64,000 nucleotides of DNA, taken from Xylaria sp. FL1777. Taxonomy: Eukaryota; Ascomycota; Sordariomycetes; Xylariales; Xylariaceae. Positions 1 through 11,652 of the stretch are shown here, in pieces; positions within the stretch are counted from its first letter, which is position 1; each line of letters begins with the position of its first letter. Position numbers and translations under genes: made by a program. The notes under the pieces were generated by a model. It did no database searches. It was given only the letters and a program-made list of their open reading frames with translations, and was not told the origin of the DNA. Location of the stretch: positions 1-64,000 of the forward strand of contig MU400540.1 in assembly GCA_022578965.1 (NCBI GenBank), given 5' to 3'.

Positions 1-1175
1 AATTTATGCTAAAATTTTAAATATTATTTTTAAAGTTAAAATTATTATATATAAATATAATACTTAAGTTATAAGTAATATATTTTAAGTTAAGCTATAT
101 ATTTATTAATTTAAATATTAAAACATTAATTAATTAGTTATTATATATATAACTTTGTTTAGCTATTTTATTTAGTTATTTTAAAATAAATTTATAGCTA
201 ATATATATTTTAAATTAAACAAAAGTATTAATTATTTAAGTTTATATTTTATTATTATAAAAATAAATATTAATAAATTATTATAAAAAATTGCTTATTA
301 AAAGTATATATATATTTAATAATAAAGCTATAATTATATATGCTTTAATAATATAAAAAAATAATATATTAGTTTTAGTTATATTATAAAATTTATGCTT
401 AGTTTGCTAATTTATAAAAATATTTAAAAAAAAAGCAATAAAACATAAAAATGCGTTTTAAATTTAAAACTAAAAAAAACAAAATAACTTTTTAATTTAT
501 TATATATTATAAACATTTTTAATTTAATAAAGCTTTTTATTAAAAGCTTTAAATGCTTTAAAATTAAATTTAGTAAAAGCTAGTTATTTAAATAAAATAA
601 AAAGCTTGTTTTAAAATATAAAAATGTTAATAATATTATAACTTATATTATTTTTTTTAAATTTTATTTAAATATTAGCTTTTTAAAAACATTATTAAAC
701 TTTAAAGTTTTTTAATATATTAATTATTTTATGTATTTATAGCTTTAATTAATTATTAGTTATAATTTGCAATAAAAGCTATTTTTTTAAAAACTAATAA
801 AAATTATAGCTTTAATTATAATTATAATATTAGTACTTTTATATATTTATTGCAATTTATTACTAGCATATAAAATTAGATTTTTTGTTTAAATTATTAT
901 TTTTATAATTAAAATTATTTTTAAAGTTAAAAATAATAAAAGTAATATTAAAAAAGTTAATTAATTTAAATATAAAAAATAGTATAAATGCTAATATAAT
1001 AAACTATATAAGCAAGCAAAATAATTATAAAAAAAACAATAGTAAAAAAAACAATATTTTAGTTAAAAAATCTATAATATGCAATATAATAAAAACTAAG
1101 CATTAAAAAAATACAAAAAAAATATAATTATATATAAAATATAATAATTAATTAATTAAGTATAACTTTAAACGG
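1..1175. other. AT-saturated, gene-free block (RIP-like)
   Basis: The block is almost entirely A and T, with long TA, TTAAT and poly-A/T runs. The few C residues sit mostly in GC steps (AGCT, TGCT, AGCA), and no reading frame of useful length is present. Composition changes to ordinary fungal DNA within a few dozen bases near 1175. In Pezizomycotina this pattern is the usual outcome of repeat-induced point mutation acting on old transposons, which drains CpA/TpG into TpA. No ancestral element can be recognised. A mitochondrial insertion was considered, but no tRNA, rRNA or mitochondrial gene is visible. Confidence 0.8.
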
Positions 1176-2803
1176 ATTTAAAGTTGCTGCGTAAATAAAT
1201 TATAGTTTGTTGTTTTTTGGATAAAAACGTAAGCAGGAAAATCAACATAGTTGCTTTAGACCAGAATTCTGAGTTTGTGTTAGGGGGGGTGGGAAAGGTT
1301 GTAATTAGTAGAGGGGTGGTGTGGCTGGGGAGGTACAAACGCAAGGACCATTCTGGTCTGAGGCACCTGAGATAACGGTAATTGGGGTAACAGGGGAGAA
1401 TTAATGCGGCTACTAAGACTACCTAAGGCTAGTGGACTCAGTCGTCCTTCAGGCGAGTTATATACTATGTGACCAGTTCGTGTCTGCCAAGCGTGTAAAC
1501 ATGGAAACAAAGGTGAATATATATATATATTGAGAAGTAGAGGTTATCACAATATTTCTATCACCATCTAACTCGAGCGAACCTATTTGAAGGGTTATTT
1601 AGGAAGAAGCCAAAGAGCTTCCCCTGAACCAATCTACGACTATCTATCCCGAGCTCATCTAGAGGGGAAATCTATAGGTAAGCTAGTGATGCAATGACGT
1701 TAGCACTAGCACAACTACCAGATTTGAAGCAACTGTCATTGCTCTAGTCACAGTCTATTTTCTCACCGAAAACGCCAGCCAGACCCCGCCAGGTCAGCGG
1801 ACTTATCTTAAGGAGAGCTAACTCATGGCACATCTTTCAACATAGAAGAAAGGGAGCCGTTGTTGTTGTTGGAAGAGATCATCACTTACTAGGGAATTGC
1901 AACAATACATTCTGTAATCCACCTACATCTTGATTTCTGCATTAAAGCCTTAACGAATAGGGAAATGATACTCCCTAGCCCTTATTCCTAACTACTATCC
2001 CGGGGAGTCTTAAAAATGTTCCGCTCAGTGCACTAGAAAAGAGCAAGTATAAAGCATCGCTGACACACCCCATAGCTTTACGCATATATGGGATAAAACA
2101 AAGTATAAATAGACATTACTCGAAAGGTAATGTCCTTGTAAAGTGAAGAGAGGGGGGAACATGAAAGCCCCTTTCCGACAATTTGGTTGCTTCTAGCTAT
2201 TATTAAGCAAGAGACGTAGGATTTTACATAGGCGTTAATAGCTAGATAGCCAATTAATAATGCAAGAAGCAAGTGAGACGCGTCTACGTATTAGTCAGTC
2301 GTTCAGATCCATTCATGACGGCGATTCGCCCACTCTTGTACGGTGAAAATTGACGCCCACGTGCTCGGAAGAAACTCAATAGCCATTAGAACAACGGCTC
2401 AGTTCTTGAGATACCTGGTTAAACTGACTATTTGGCAATCTCTCCATAACAACACATAAGATACACAGTAGCACCTAAAAGATGTAAGTAAACTTCGTAA
2501 ATATGTCAGCAGTATCGTCCGAGGATTTTAAGTTTAATCCTACGTGATCGAAATCCCAGGATACTTTACGATGCTATCCTATCATCACGATAGATATTCG
2601 ACGATATTGTAATTTAGATAGTAGTACCTATGCTAGTTTCTCAAATTGTACATAAATTCACTTATGCTATACAGAGTTCCAATTGCCCCGGACCTTCTCT
2701 CCAAAGCCACTGTAGGTCCTCTTACTCTTCTTATGTCTACTCGCCATAGCTTATACTTCATACGCTATCTAAATCATCCCAGTTTCAATGCCATTGTAGC
2801 CAT
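1176..2803. other. Intergenic, no gene seen
   Basis: Normal base composition with a short TATATATA run near 1520. The only open frames are 60-76 codons without splice partners or recognisable motifs. It may be an older, less mutated flank of the AT-rich block or the 3' region of the glutathione S-transferase gene. Confidence 0.6.
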
Positions 2804-3777
2804 TTACTTCTTCTCCTGCTGAGCAGGAATCTGCATATTCTTCAAGCCTTCATTCCTGCTCTGTATGGCGTGTTGCGCACTAGGGCGCTCCTCGATCTTC
2901 TTGTACCAGGCCTCGTAATGAGGATACTTGCCCTAAGCGAAAGTCAGCCAAAAAAAAAAAAAAAAAAACCTAACTCCTCCAAAATACTTCTACAATTCCA
3001 TGTAAGAGAAGCATTAGGGGGTAGGGGGGAAAGGGGTTTGAGACAAAAAGGGATTTTCACTCACCTCTTCGATTCGGACGTCGAACCTAGTCATCGCAAA
3101 ATCGATGATCTGCTCCCAGATGAACCAGCTGAGGTCCGCGACCGTCAGCTTGTCGCCGACGAGCCAGACGTCCTTCGCCGCTACCTTCTTGCCCTGCTTC
3201 TCTCCGGCCTGGCGGGCTAGGTGCAGGTCTAGCACCGACCGTACGCGCTCTGCCTCTTTCCAGTAGCGCTCGACCGCCGAGGGCAGCTTCTCTGGGTGGA
3301 AGAACGAGAACCACATGCCCTGTCCATAGTACGGTCCTTGACCTGATATGTGGATTGTGTTAATCATGGGAGTAGTGAGTGATGATGATGATGGCGGGCG
3401 TTGAGGGGAGTTGATGAAGAGATTCGGGAATAGGGGATGTCCTAACCTGAAATCTGATACCCAATCCACTGCTTGATATGGTACTTCTCCTGGAAGCTGT
3501 CGTAGGAGATCTTGTGATCCTTGTCGTACTGATCGATGAGATACTCGACGATAGGGCCGGACTCCCAGAGCGTGAGGCCGGTGTTTGGATCTTCGATTGC
3601 CGGTACGCGGCCGTTGGGGTTGATCTTGATGAAGGCCTCCTCCTTCATGTCTTTAAATTCGATGTGTTTGTGCTCGAAAGGTAGCCCTAGCTCTTCGAGT
3701 ATCATTTGTACTTTGAGAGGATTGGGGCCAAGGCCGTGTCCCCAAAGAGTGATAGGCTTGATGGAAGCGTTGGACAT
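2804..3777 (-). CDS. Glutathione S-transferase, Ure2p/GstA-like
   Basis: Cytosolic glutathione S-transferase, expected to conjugate glutathione to electrophiles or reduce peroxides. Three exons read on the minus strand, 3777-3447, 3342-3065 and 2932-2804, give 245 residues, the usual length for the family. Residues about 5-88 form the thioredoxin-like N-domain with the NPNGRVPAI segment, whose cis-proline and following residues hold glutathione, and an ESG turn. The alpha-helical C-domain follows, with WLVGDKLTVADLS as the conserved helix-6 motif. Splice signals are GTTAGG..CAG and GTGAGT..TAG, and both junctions restore conserved sequence. The second intron carries a poly-A run on the plus strand (poly-T in the transcript) that acts as its pyrimidine tract. 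The start ATG is the first in frame. Subfamily naming (Ure2p-like versus GstA) is by remembered similarity. Confidence 0.88.
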
Positions 3778-4537
3778 GATGATTCAGTATAGCTGAAGAA
3801 TCGAGGTGATAGTGAAAAGCTTTCAAGACAAGGCCGAGATAAAGCTAAAAGCGAGAAAAGAATTCGAAGTCGGAATCACTTGGTTTGAGACTGAAGCTGA
3901 TGTTTTCTTTGGTATTCATCTTCTACGCTGGTCTTCAACAGCCGGGAACGCCTGGCTTTATAGTCCATTAGTTTGATCGTCGACCGGCAGTTTGTCTAAT
4001 ACGTATACGAATTTCATTCTTCAGTACATCTGACTTCAAGGCCTGGCTTGACGATTACCAATCATGCAATCGCCTGATCCTTCATAATCATACTCCGGAC
4101 AAAGTTCCGTTGCGATGCGGATATAAACAACCCTGAGCCGCTAGGCCGCCAAGTCACCAATTCCCTAATCCCGTTGCTGATAAGTGCGACACTGCTCCGG
4201 GTTAGCTACTAAGTCCCACCGGGTTAAGGATCAGTTCGTAGCAGAAGACTTGCGATTATCAATTAATCCCGTGTTTTAGTCCACGGTTCGAGCAGTCATG
4301 AAAGTGCAACCGACATAGTTAGAATTAACGGATATCTCTACCAAATATTGCCCCCAAGTCCCTATTACTACAATTTTTAGCTTCCGCTGTCCAGCAACTG
4401 AGTACTATCCATATTTCCTGACAAGTCTCCGGCCCGACCATGCAGTACTGGGGGGTATATATCCATACGCTAAATGTGCTCGTCGCCAAGCGCAATCCTA
4501 AGCAATATAATCGGATTACAGATGTTTGACATTGTTC
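3778..4537. other. Intergenic between GST promoter and PMS1 3' end
   Basis: Holds the GST promoter side and the PMS1 3' flank. No open frame with motifs and no RNA gene seen. Confidence 0.6.
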
Positions 4538-7500
4538 CTATTCCATATCCCGGTCCTCCTGAAGATAAGCACCCCAGTCTATTGGTGATGCTTTGCTTCC
4601 ATCAAAGTTATCGCCTTCTTTCCAGCCTAGATCGTCCCATGCACCTAAGCCACACAGATGCCTCATGGTTGGCCGCCCATGTGGACAATTCCATGGCTTA
4701 TCAAGTTCACCCATATGTCGGATAAGCTTCTCCATCTGCTGGGTTGACAGGGGTTTCCCAATCATAACGCTGCTTCGACAGGCCCGCATCGCGAACATCT
4801 TGCGAACCTTGGACGGTCGTGGGACCGTTTTAGCCGATGCGGATTGATGATCTTGGAGGAGCGAGATGAGCTCCTCTAGGTCCGCGAGGGAGAAAGTAGT
4901 TTCCCGGCTCAATGGCAGACTAAGCAACTGACACCGGGTTCCGACAGGTTGGTCACCACTATCACCAAAGCTGACTATAAATCCATTTGTTTCAAGGGCA
5001 TCGATGTTCTGTTGTACAATATCCTCCTCAACAGCTGTGAGCTCGAGCATCTTGGGGTGAACTAGTCTCTGAGACTGTACGACGGTACTGGCCTGTAGCC
5101 GTTCAAAATTATACTTCTCGTCTGTTGCATGCTGATCAATAATAAATAGCTCGTCATCTCTATCACTACCGCCAAACATTTCCCCGCAATTATCTTCGGC
5201 TGCGCGGGAGGCCAAGATGAATCCTAGATTGAACTGCCCTATGATCTTCATCTTCTCAAAGTCTGATTTTGATATAGTCAAAGATAGCTTCTCTTCAGCA
5301 TCTTCAGCATCCAGGCGATCGGTTTCTAGCATTGCCCTTGGGTTAGAAAATGTACGAGAAATGTTTTCTCGTTGCAGAGCTAAAGTATCGCGGATAAGCT
5401 TTCCGTCCACACGTATCGTTTGTTGAAGATGATAAGTAGCGTCTTTCTTCTTAGTACTTCCTTTGACAAAACTCTGGGTGCGTTTTTGCGACTCTTCTGA
5501 AATTGTTTCTTCAACAACCCGGACATTCTCGATGCTTTCGCCACCACCACTTTCCTCCTTCGCTTCTTCAAGTTCCCCATCTCCGTGTTTAACGTCGCTA
5601 CGGTAGGCTGAATGTGGTGGCCCGGTCTCTGAATCTTCCTCAAGGGTTGCTTTAGGCGCCTGCAAGTCCTGGGGAGAAGATTGGTCTTTATCTCTATCTC
5701 CGCTTAGTATATCGACCGTGCCTTCGTTCTCGCTTTCTCCCCCAGACTCGCCGGATACGAATAAATGTTCACTTGATGAATCTGAATCTTGTGGGTTATC
5801 CTGCGTTTCTGTGGTGACCATGATTCGTCTCTTGTTAGATTGTGACTGATCCGCTTGTGCCGCGAACATTTGGGTTAACCGCCCATTAAAAGAAGGCACA
5901 GGTACCGGTGCTTTTACAACTTTTCGCGCAGCGGGATCCCGGTTTTTTGGGGTGTCAAGTCGCAGCTTTTTGGCTGCCGAACCGATGATGCTCGTGACAG
6001 TATGATCCCCTATTGTGATGGTGGCGACTTCTGGTGATGGTCGCTTTGACGATAAGGAAGGATAAGCTTTATTAGAGTTGATATCCGTTATCCGAGGTAG
6101 AGGAGCCAGAGAGGGAATCAACGGCTCAGATGAGGCGCCCTTAGTGAGTATAGACCGCTCCGCGGTCTCATTACTATTCCTTTCTTTCAACTTTTCGAGA
6201 CGTGTCCGAAAATCCTCTATATGACCTGAAGCCTCACTCGACTCTTTATTTGGGGGTGGCTGTTCCTGTTCAACGCTTGGGGAGAGCGGATATTGAGAAT
6301 CTTCATCCGTATCATGGTTTGCTTTCTTGGTACTTTCTATTGCTCTACTGCCTTTCGCTCCAGAATTCTCACGTAGGCCGCAGTTGCGCTCGACCCAATG
6401 GCTGATTAAATTTCTCTGATGAGTGGCTTGCGCACTGTCATTGTTGGAATCTTCCATATCTTCATTTTCCGTTGTTAATTCACTATCTGTGGGGGTTGAG
6501 TCTTTGCGGAAGTCATGGTCGATTGAAGTCGAACGCTTCGTATTTGCTTCTGGTGACAATGTGTCCTGTTTATTCGGAGAAGGCCGTTTGAGAAGGGATT
6601 GTTTTGGTGCCTGGAGTTGTGAGGTAGGGAGTGCATAGTCTTGTGATCCAAACAAGGTACTGAGTGACTCTCTAAGGTTGTCCAGCATCCGAGTTTGGTC
6701 GTGGAGGAGAATGGTTCGCTTGTCGGGGCTAACGTTAACATCGTATAGATGAGTATCAAGCTGGATGTCAGCAAAGATGAAAGGCGACTGGGAAGCATTA
6801 TAAGACTTGTACACTTCGTTGAAAACTTTGGCGAACTGGGGTAGTCCACATGGACGGCCGTTGACAAAGAACATTTGCCTATCTGGAGTCTGTCGTCCTT
6901 CGCCATATGCTGGGCGAGACACATGCCCTCGAACTCGAATAAGATTAGATTGGCTGTCGCTTCGGGTGGTAAGTCGTTGGGTCGATGTATGGGTAGGTTC
7001 CAACTCAAACTCCAAATCTAAGGGGATCAAAACAGCTAAAGTCTTTGCTCCAAAAACGTTGACGATGTTTTCGCGCGTAGTTTGATTTCCTTTTGTTGAA
7101 AACAATACCATGCGTTTACCTTTATTTGGCTGTTGTGAGACAGAGAATTTGAGTCCGGTCTGAATGCATGCATATTGATTGAGGACGCCCAAGACCCTAT
7201 TCCACTCCCGTTTGATGTTCCGCTCGAGCTCGCGGCGGCGGACGGGCAAATTGTGGAAAAGACCCTCAACCAATACAGTAGTACCCTTCTGCGCAGCGAC
7301 AACGCTCGTACTGCGTAGCTTCCCAGACGTTTCGAATTCCAACTTGGAGCCTTTCGGAGCATCTGATGCCAAGCACGTGGTGACTGAGAACTTGGACAGA
7401 GCACAGAGAGATGAGAGTGCCTCTCCACGGAACCCAAAGGTCTCGAGGGATTCTAGATCCGCGTATGTAGATAGCTTAGAGGTGTAATGCTTCAGTGCTA

Positions 7501-7835
7501 AGGTATCATGATTCTCCTTGGATATACCCGAGCCATTGTCCTGAACCTCGATGGCATCCAGTCCTTGGTTCTTGAAACGAACCTCTGAAGAGGCATTCGT
7601 TAGCCAATCTAGTAGTCGCCTTTCTTAGAGGCATGCACGCTCACCAATGTTGGTCGCACCGGCATCTATGCTGTTTTCCACCAGCTCCTTCACGACAGAA
7701 CATAGATCAACAATGACCTGGCCGGATTGAATTTGGTGGATCTCGGGTGAAGTCAGCGACGAGAAGGCCCAGTCCTCTACACTGCAGCGACAGGCTACGT
7801 ACCGTTTTCGCTTCGATGGGCTTTATAGTCGCCAT
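4538..7835 (-). CDS. PMS1: DNA mismatch repair endonuclease PMS1 (MutL-alpha subunit)
   Basis: The nicking subunit of the MLH1-PMS1 heterodimer in post-replicative mismatch repair, acting in the nucleus. Three exons, 7835-7803, 7741-7645 and 7584-4538, encode 1058 residues. The first two introns are 61 and 60 bases and lie inside the GHKL ATPase domain. The ATPase motifs are visible: [12 protein letters not shown] (residues 29-40, catalytic Glu33 and Mg-binding Asn34), DNGSGI, and FRGEALSSL. After a long acidic and serine-rich linker comes the C-terminal dimerisation and endonuclease domain. Its metal-binding [12 protein letters not shown] motif starts at Asp860, ACRSSV follows, and CPHGRPT carries the zinc-site Cys1010. 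All key endonuclease residues are kept, so this is an active PMS1/human PMS2 type. The start has no competing upstream ATG. Confidence 0.96.
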
Positions 7836-10800
7836 AGATGGCCCCAGTTCTTGAGAGCGTATGAAAGCCGCATATGTCGAGCAGTGCGCAATAGAGTCGA
7901 CGTCAAACGCTTGGGTTTAGTATAAGTAGGTAAGTACAGCAGGATCGGCTGCTTAGTTTGCTTAGTTGGACAACCGGCGGCCAACCTTGAAAAAGTACCT
8001 CTTCAGGTAGGTACCTATAAATTTTTAGATGAGTATAGTTTTTCCTTTAAGTGCCGATCGCTTCATCTAATAAGACCGGTATTTTCCAATTGTACAGCGA
8101 AGGACACTTGAATCACCAACGCGCTGAAGCCTGTAATGTAATCTCCCCATAAGTTAGGTAAGTATACGGCTGACAGCCCCACTATGGCTGGGTGCTGTGG
8201 CTCAGCCTATGACTACCTACCTAGTTATGCCGAGTGGCTCGTGCCTTACCAATGTGAGGTTGTCCTACCTAGGTAGCGCAATGAATTATTACTGGGTGTG
8301 ATCTTACCTTAGGCACAACGTATTTTGGGGGGTAGACTAGGGTTTGGAGTTAATATGCTAGACAGATAACCCTCCAGCCAATTATGTATTAGCTAACCAC
8401 TAAGTCAACCAAGCCAACCAACTAATTAACTAAAGTACCTGCCCTAGGTAACTAGAAGCATTCAATATCTTGACAATGTCTGAGAGAAAGTTGCGTGACA
8501 TACGATCAACATATAGCTTTTGCTTTAGGTGGAACAGGCCGTTCTGTATTGCCTCTCGAAGTTCAGTTACGCAAGCTGTTGTTGCAGTTTCCAGATACCA
8601 GCATAAACATACTACTGCAACGCTATGTTGAGCTGGTACACCAGGTTGTCATCCTCTCCAATTAGGCCGTGTTCTAAAAGATGGCCGACACAAACTTCTT
8701 CATAAGGCTGGGGTGGATATTCCGACATGCGGGACGCAAAGGACAAAGAGTGTCTTTTCTAAGCCTCGTGCAAGTGAGACCAATCTTGTCGCTTTCAGAA
8801 TTTCAGCTTCAGATACGCAACGTAAACGGGAGCTCTATATCGGCCTGTCTGGAACTCCATTCTGAAAAGTCCTGTTTGAGCCAGATGTTGAACCATTTTA
8901 CTACGGTCGGTCCGAATGGAGCCCACGACTGTCGTGATGCTAACCCCGCCGGTTCCGGCTCAACAAATGATGAAATTTAACTGACAAGAAATGCAGAAGG
9001 ATCTCCTTCATGAAAGCTGCAGCTATACTTTTCAGGAATGCTTAGAAGAGGTCCCCTTCGACAATGATAAACATGCTAATATCACAAAGGGAGGATATTG
9101 CGAAGATAACAATGTGGCCGCACTAATGCTTAAATTTGAATTACCTCAAAAGGCGCAGCAAGCCGGTGTACTGAGAATAACTTGTGAATACCAATCTTTA
9201 CAAAGCATGCCAGGAGCCTCTCTATGGGCAACACACTGTGTGAAGTTTACTGTTCTGTACACCGTACTAACTTTCCACTTTAATAATTAACCTTGTTGGT
9301 AATGATAGCTGGAGGCGGCACTGCCACCGGCACACGATACCTACAGGTTTAGGTACATACACATAGACCACGCCCCTTACACCATGGCTTTACACTATGC
9401 AGTTGATAATGCATGTGCTCGAGATGGCGCCCGATAATTCAGCCACCTGCTTAAGCGCACGGAAAACAGACTCCCACCTAATAATGTCGACTTGTTCTCA
9501 AATTCTCAAGGGTAAACTCTATCATGAAGCTCTCGCAGAGCTGGAGGATACACCTAGCCACACGGTTCATTCGGATGAGCACTCGGATAAGGATGCATCG
9601 CGCAGACGCAAACTGACACTTGTATGACGTGATGGGTCATGGATCGGCAGGCTATAATAGGTATCTATCTACACTACAGACTTAGATAGGCGATCTCGAC
9701 ACGCTCACCACACGTTAAACTGCTCTGCCACAATGCACACTTTCCTCACTTCGTCGCACCACTATTTCGAGGCGTGCCGCTCTACCAAGTCCCACGGCAC
9801 GGCAATTGAGTGCAGATATCTTGGCGGTAGGAAATTCTCGTGTTCTACCCCCCAGCTCATGCGTATGGAAGGTTACATCGCGTTTACACGACAAGCAAGC
9901 TCACAATACCTACATCATGATGAGCATACTGGTAGCAGATTCTCTACAGTATTTTCGAGAGAATGTCTTATCGGGTTGCGCGGTACCTCTCCTCGTGTAC
10001 ACTCAATGACCATAGGCTGAATAGGTACCTGTATAATTAGTGGTTTATGACAACGGCAGGAACCGTGTTGTGGACTGGGTCCTAAGTTGGTAGGGCGTAT
10101 ATAGAGCGATGAGAAAAAGAGAGCTATAGGTTTAGATATATAACCTTACGTAGATCAAGCACCGGTAGTAGAGTTAACGTGACGCAACTTGTTGTTGTGA
10201 AAGGAATAGAGACGGTATCATACACAACACTAAGCACACTTAAGGCTAGGTACCTAGGTCTACGATACATAGAAGACACACTGTACAAAATTTAGCAAAT
10301 ACAGCACCTCCGGTTGCAACTGACAGTTGGTGCTAGGCTTTGTCTTACCATGGCAAAAACAGCCTAATGACTAGCATGGCAGAACCACCGATCTCGATTC
10401 ATGCACCGGCAGAAACTGATTGCTTTTTTTTAGGCATGTGTTTGTCTCACTTTCTCTTTCAAGTACTTGTTCTTTCAGCCGTCCTCTTAACATATCTTGA
10501 GGGAGGAAACAGAGAGACACGAGGGGCCAAATAAGCAACAGAGCATAATGCATACCTGCTCTGTTGAATTTACATGCAACTTACAAGTGTACACGTCATG
10601 AGCTTCATTCCTGACTCGAGTGGGACGGCCGGCGAATCCCGCCAAAAGATGCATGCCATCCAAACTAAAGTAGTGCAGGTACTGTATCTCGTGCCGAAGA
10701 TCTTAAGAGCAGGGGGAGGGAAGCATGGGTACAAGAGGCATGGCAGGCGATAATTAGCGGAGCATCAGAGCTGAGCCACCTGCACCTACATTGTATACTG

Positions 10801-11652
10801 CAGGTAGCAAATGTAGACAACCCCGTTGAACTGGGTACTTAATAAATCCTGCTTTAGCGCGGTAACTGTTGGTAGATTGTGAAAAGGAGACTGGGCACAT
10901 GCTGCAGGTGACTAGCGCAGTGGTAACAGCAGATAGGCAGGTAGTTGTACCTACGCTACCTGTATGTGCCCTAGTGCAGGTAAAGTGCAGGTCTACTAGA
11001 CACATGCACTAGGCGATAGCAGGAGTAATAAGCTCTCTAGGCGCCGAGAGGTAGGACGAAAAAAACATTGAACTATCAACTCCCTCCACAATCTCGACAG
11101 GACGAACATCACGATTGGAGGCGTTGGGCGCTTTGCTCTCAGGTGGCTACTTTCACACTGCCTGCTGTTCTCTCGTTCAAGACCCATCCGGGACACTGCT
11201 TCCCGACATTACGTTCGTTTTCAAGCTCAGCATTGCTATTGTTTTGTTTCCCGTTTCCCGTTGTCCGTTCGCCGTTTGCTGTGTCGTCGTCAAGCCAGGC
11301 AAAGCCAAGAAGAGCCGCCGCGCGTCGGGTAATTAGTGCCTCTGCCGATGACCTAGTGTACGCTCTCAACCCCCGACCAACGGCCCCCAACCTCTCTTGG
11401 CTCGCACATGGAGCGCCGGAGTCGTCATTGCGCAACCCCCTATACCGTGTCAGGAGTCCGCCTCTCGAGATCTGTGCCGCCGAAGCCCAGTGGAGTGGCA
11501 GCGTAGCACGAGCTCACACAGGCCTCATCACAGGCCTCATCACTGTCGTTTGAGCGACGTACCACGCCGGCGCATTCTACTCGCGCCCTCGACCCTACAC
11601 GGCACGGAGAAGCTTGGCCTCCAGCTCGCTCGTGAGAGCTTTCTCCTCCTCG
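7836..11652. other. 3.8 kb gene-poor intergenic region
   Basis: Contains many ACCTA/TAGGT motifs (near 8003-8019, 8214, 8268-8279, 8440, 10237-10260). Two adjacent 99-codon open frames on the plus strand (8681-8980 and 8991-9290) show no known motif and no good splice partner, and I do not call them genes. The last 500 bases before 11653 are CT-rich and form the likely promoter and 5' UTR of BST1. Confidence 0.6.

Noticed and set aside
1..1175. Mitochondrial DNA insertion (NUMT)
   Set aside because: AT content fits, but no mitochondrial gene, tRNA or rRNA segment is visible; RIP-degraded repeat is the simpler reading.
8681..9290. Two adjacent 99-codon open frames on the plus strand
   Set aside because: They lie in different frames, lack good splice signals to each other, and show no motif or coding-like composition.
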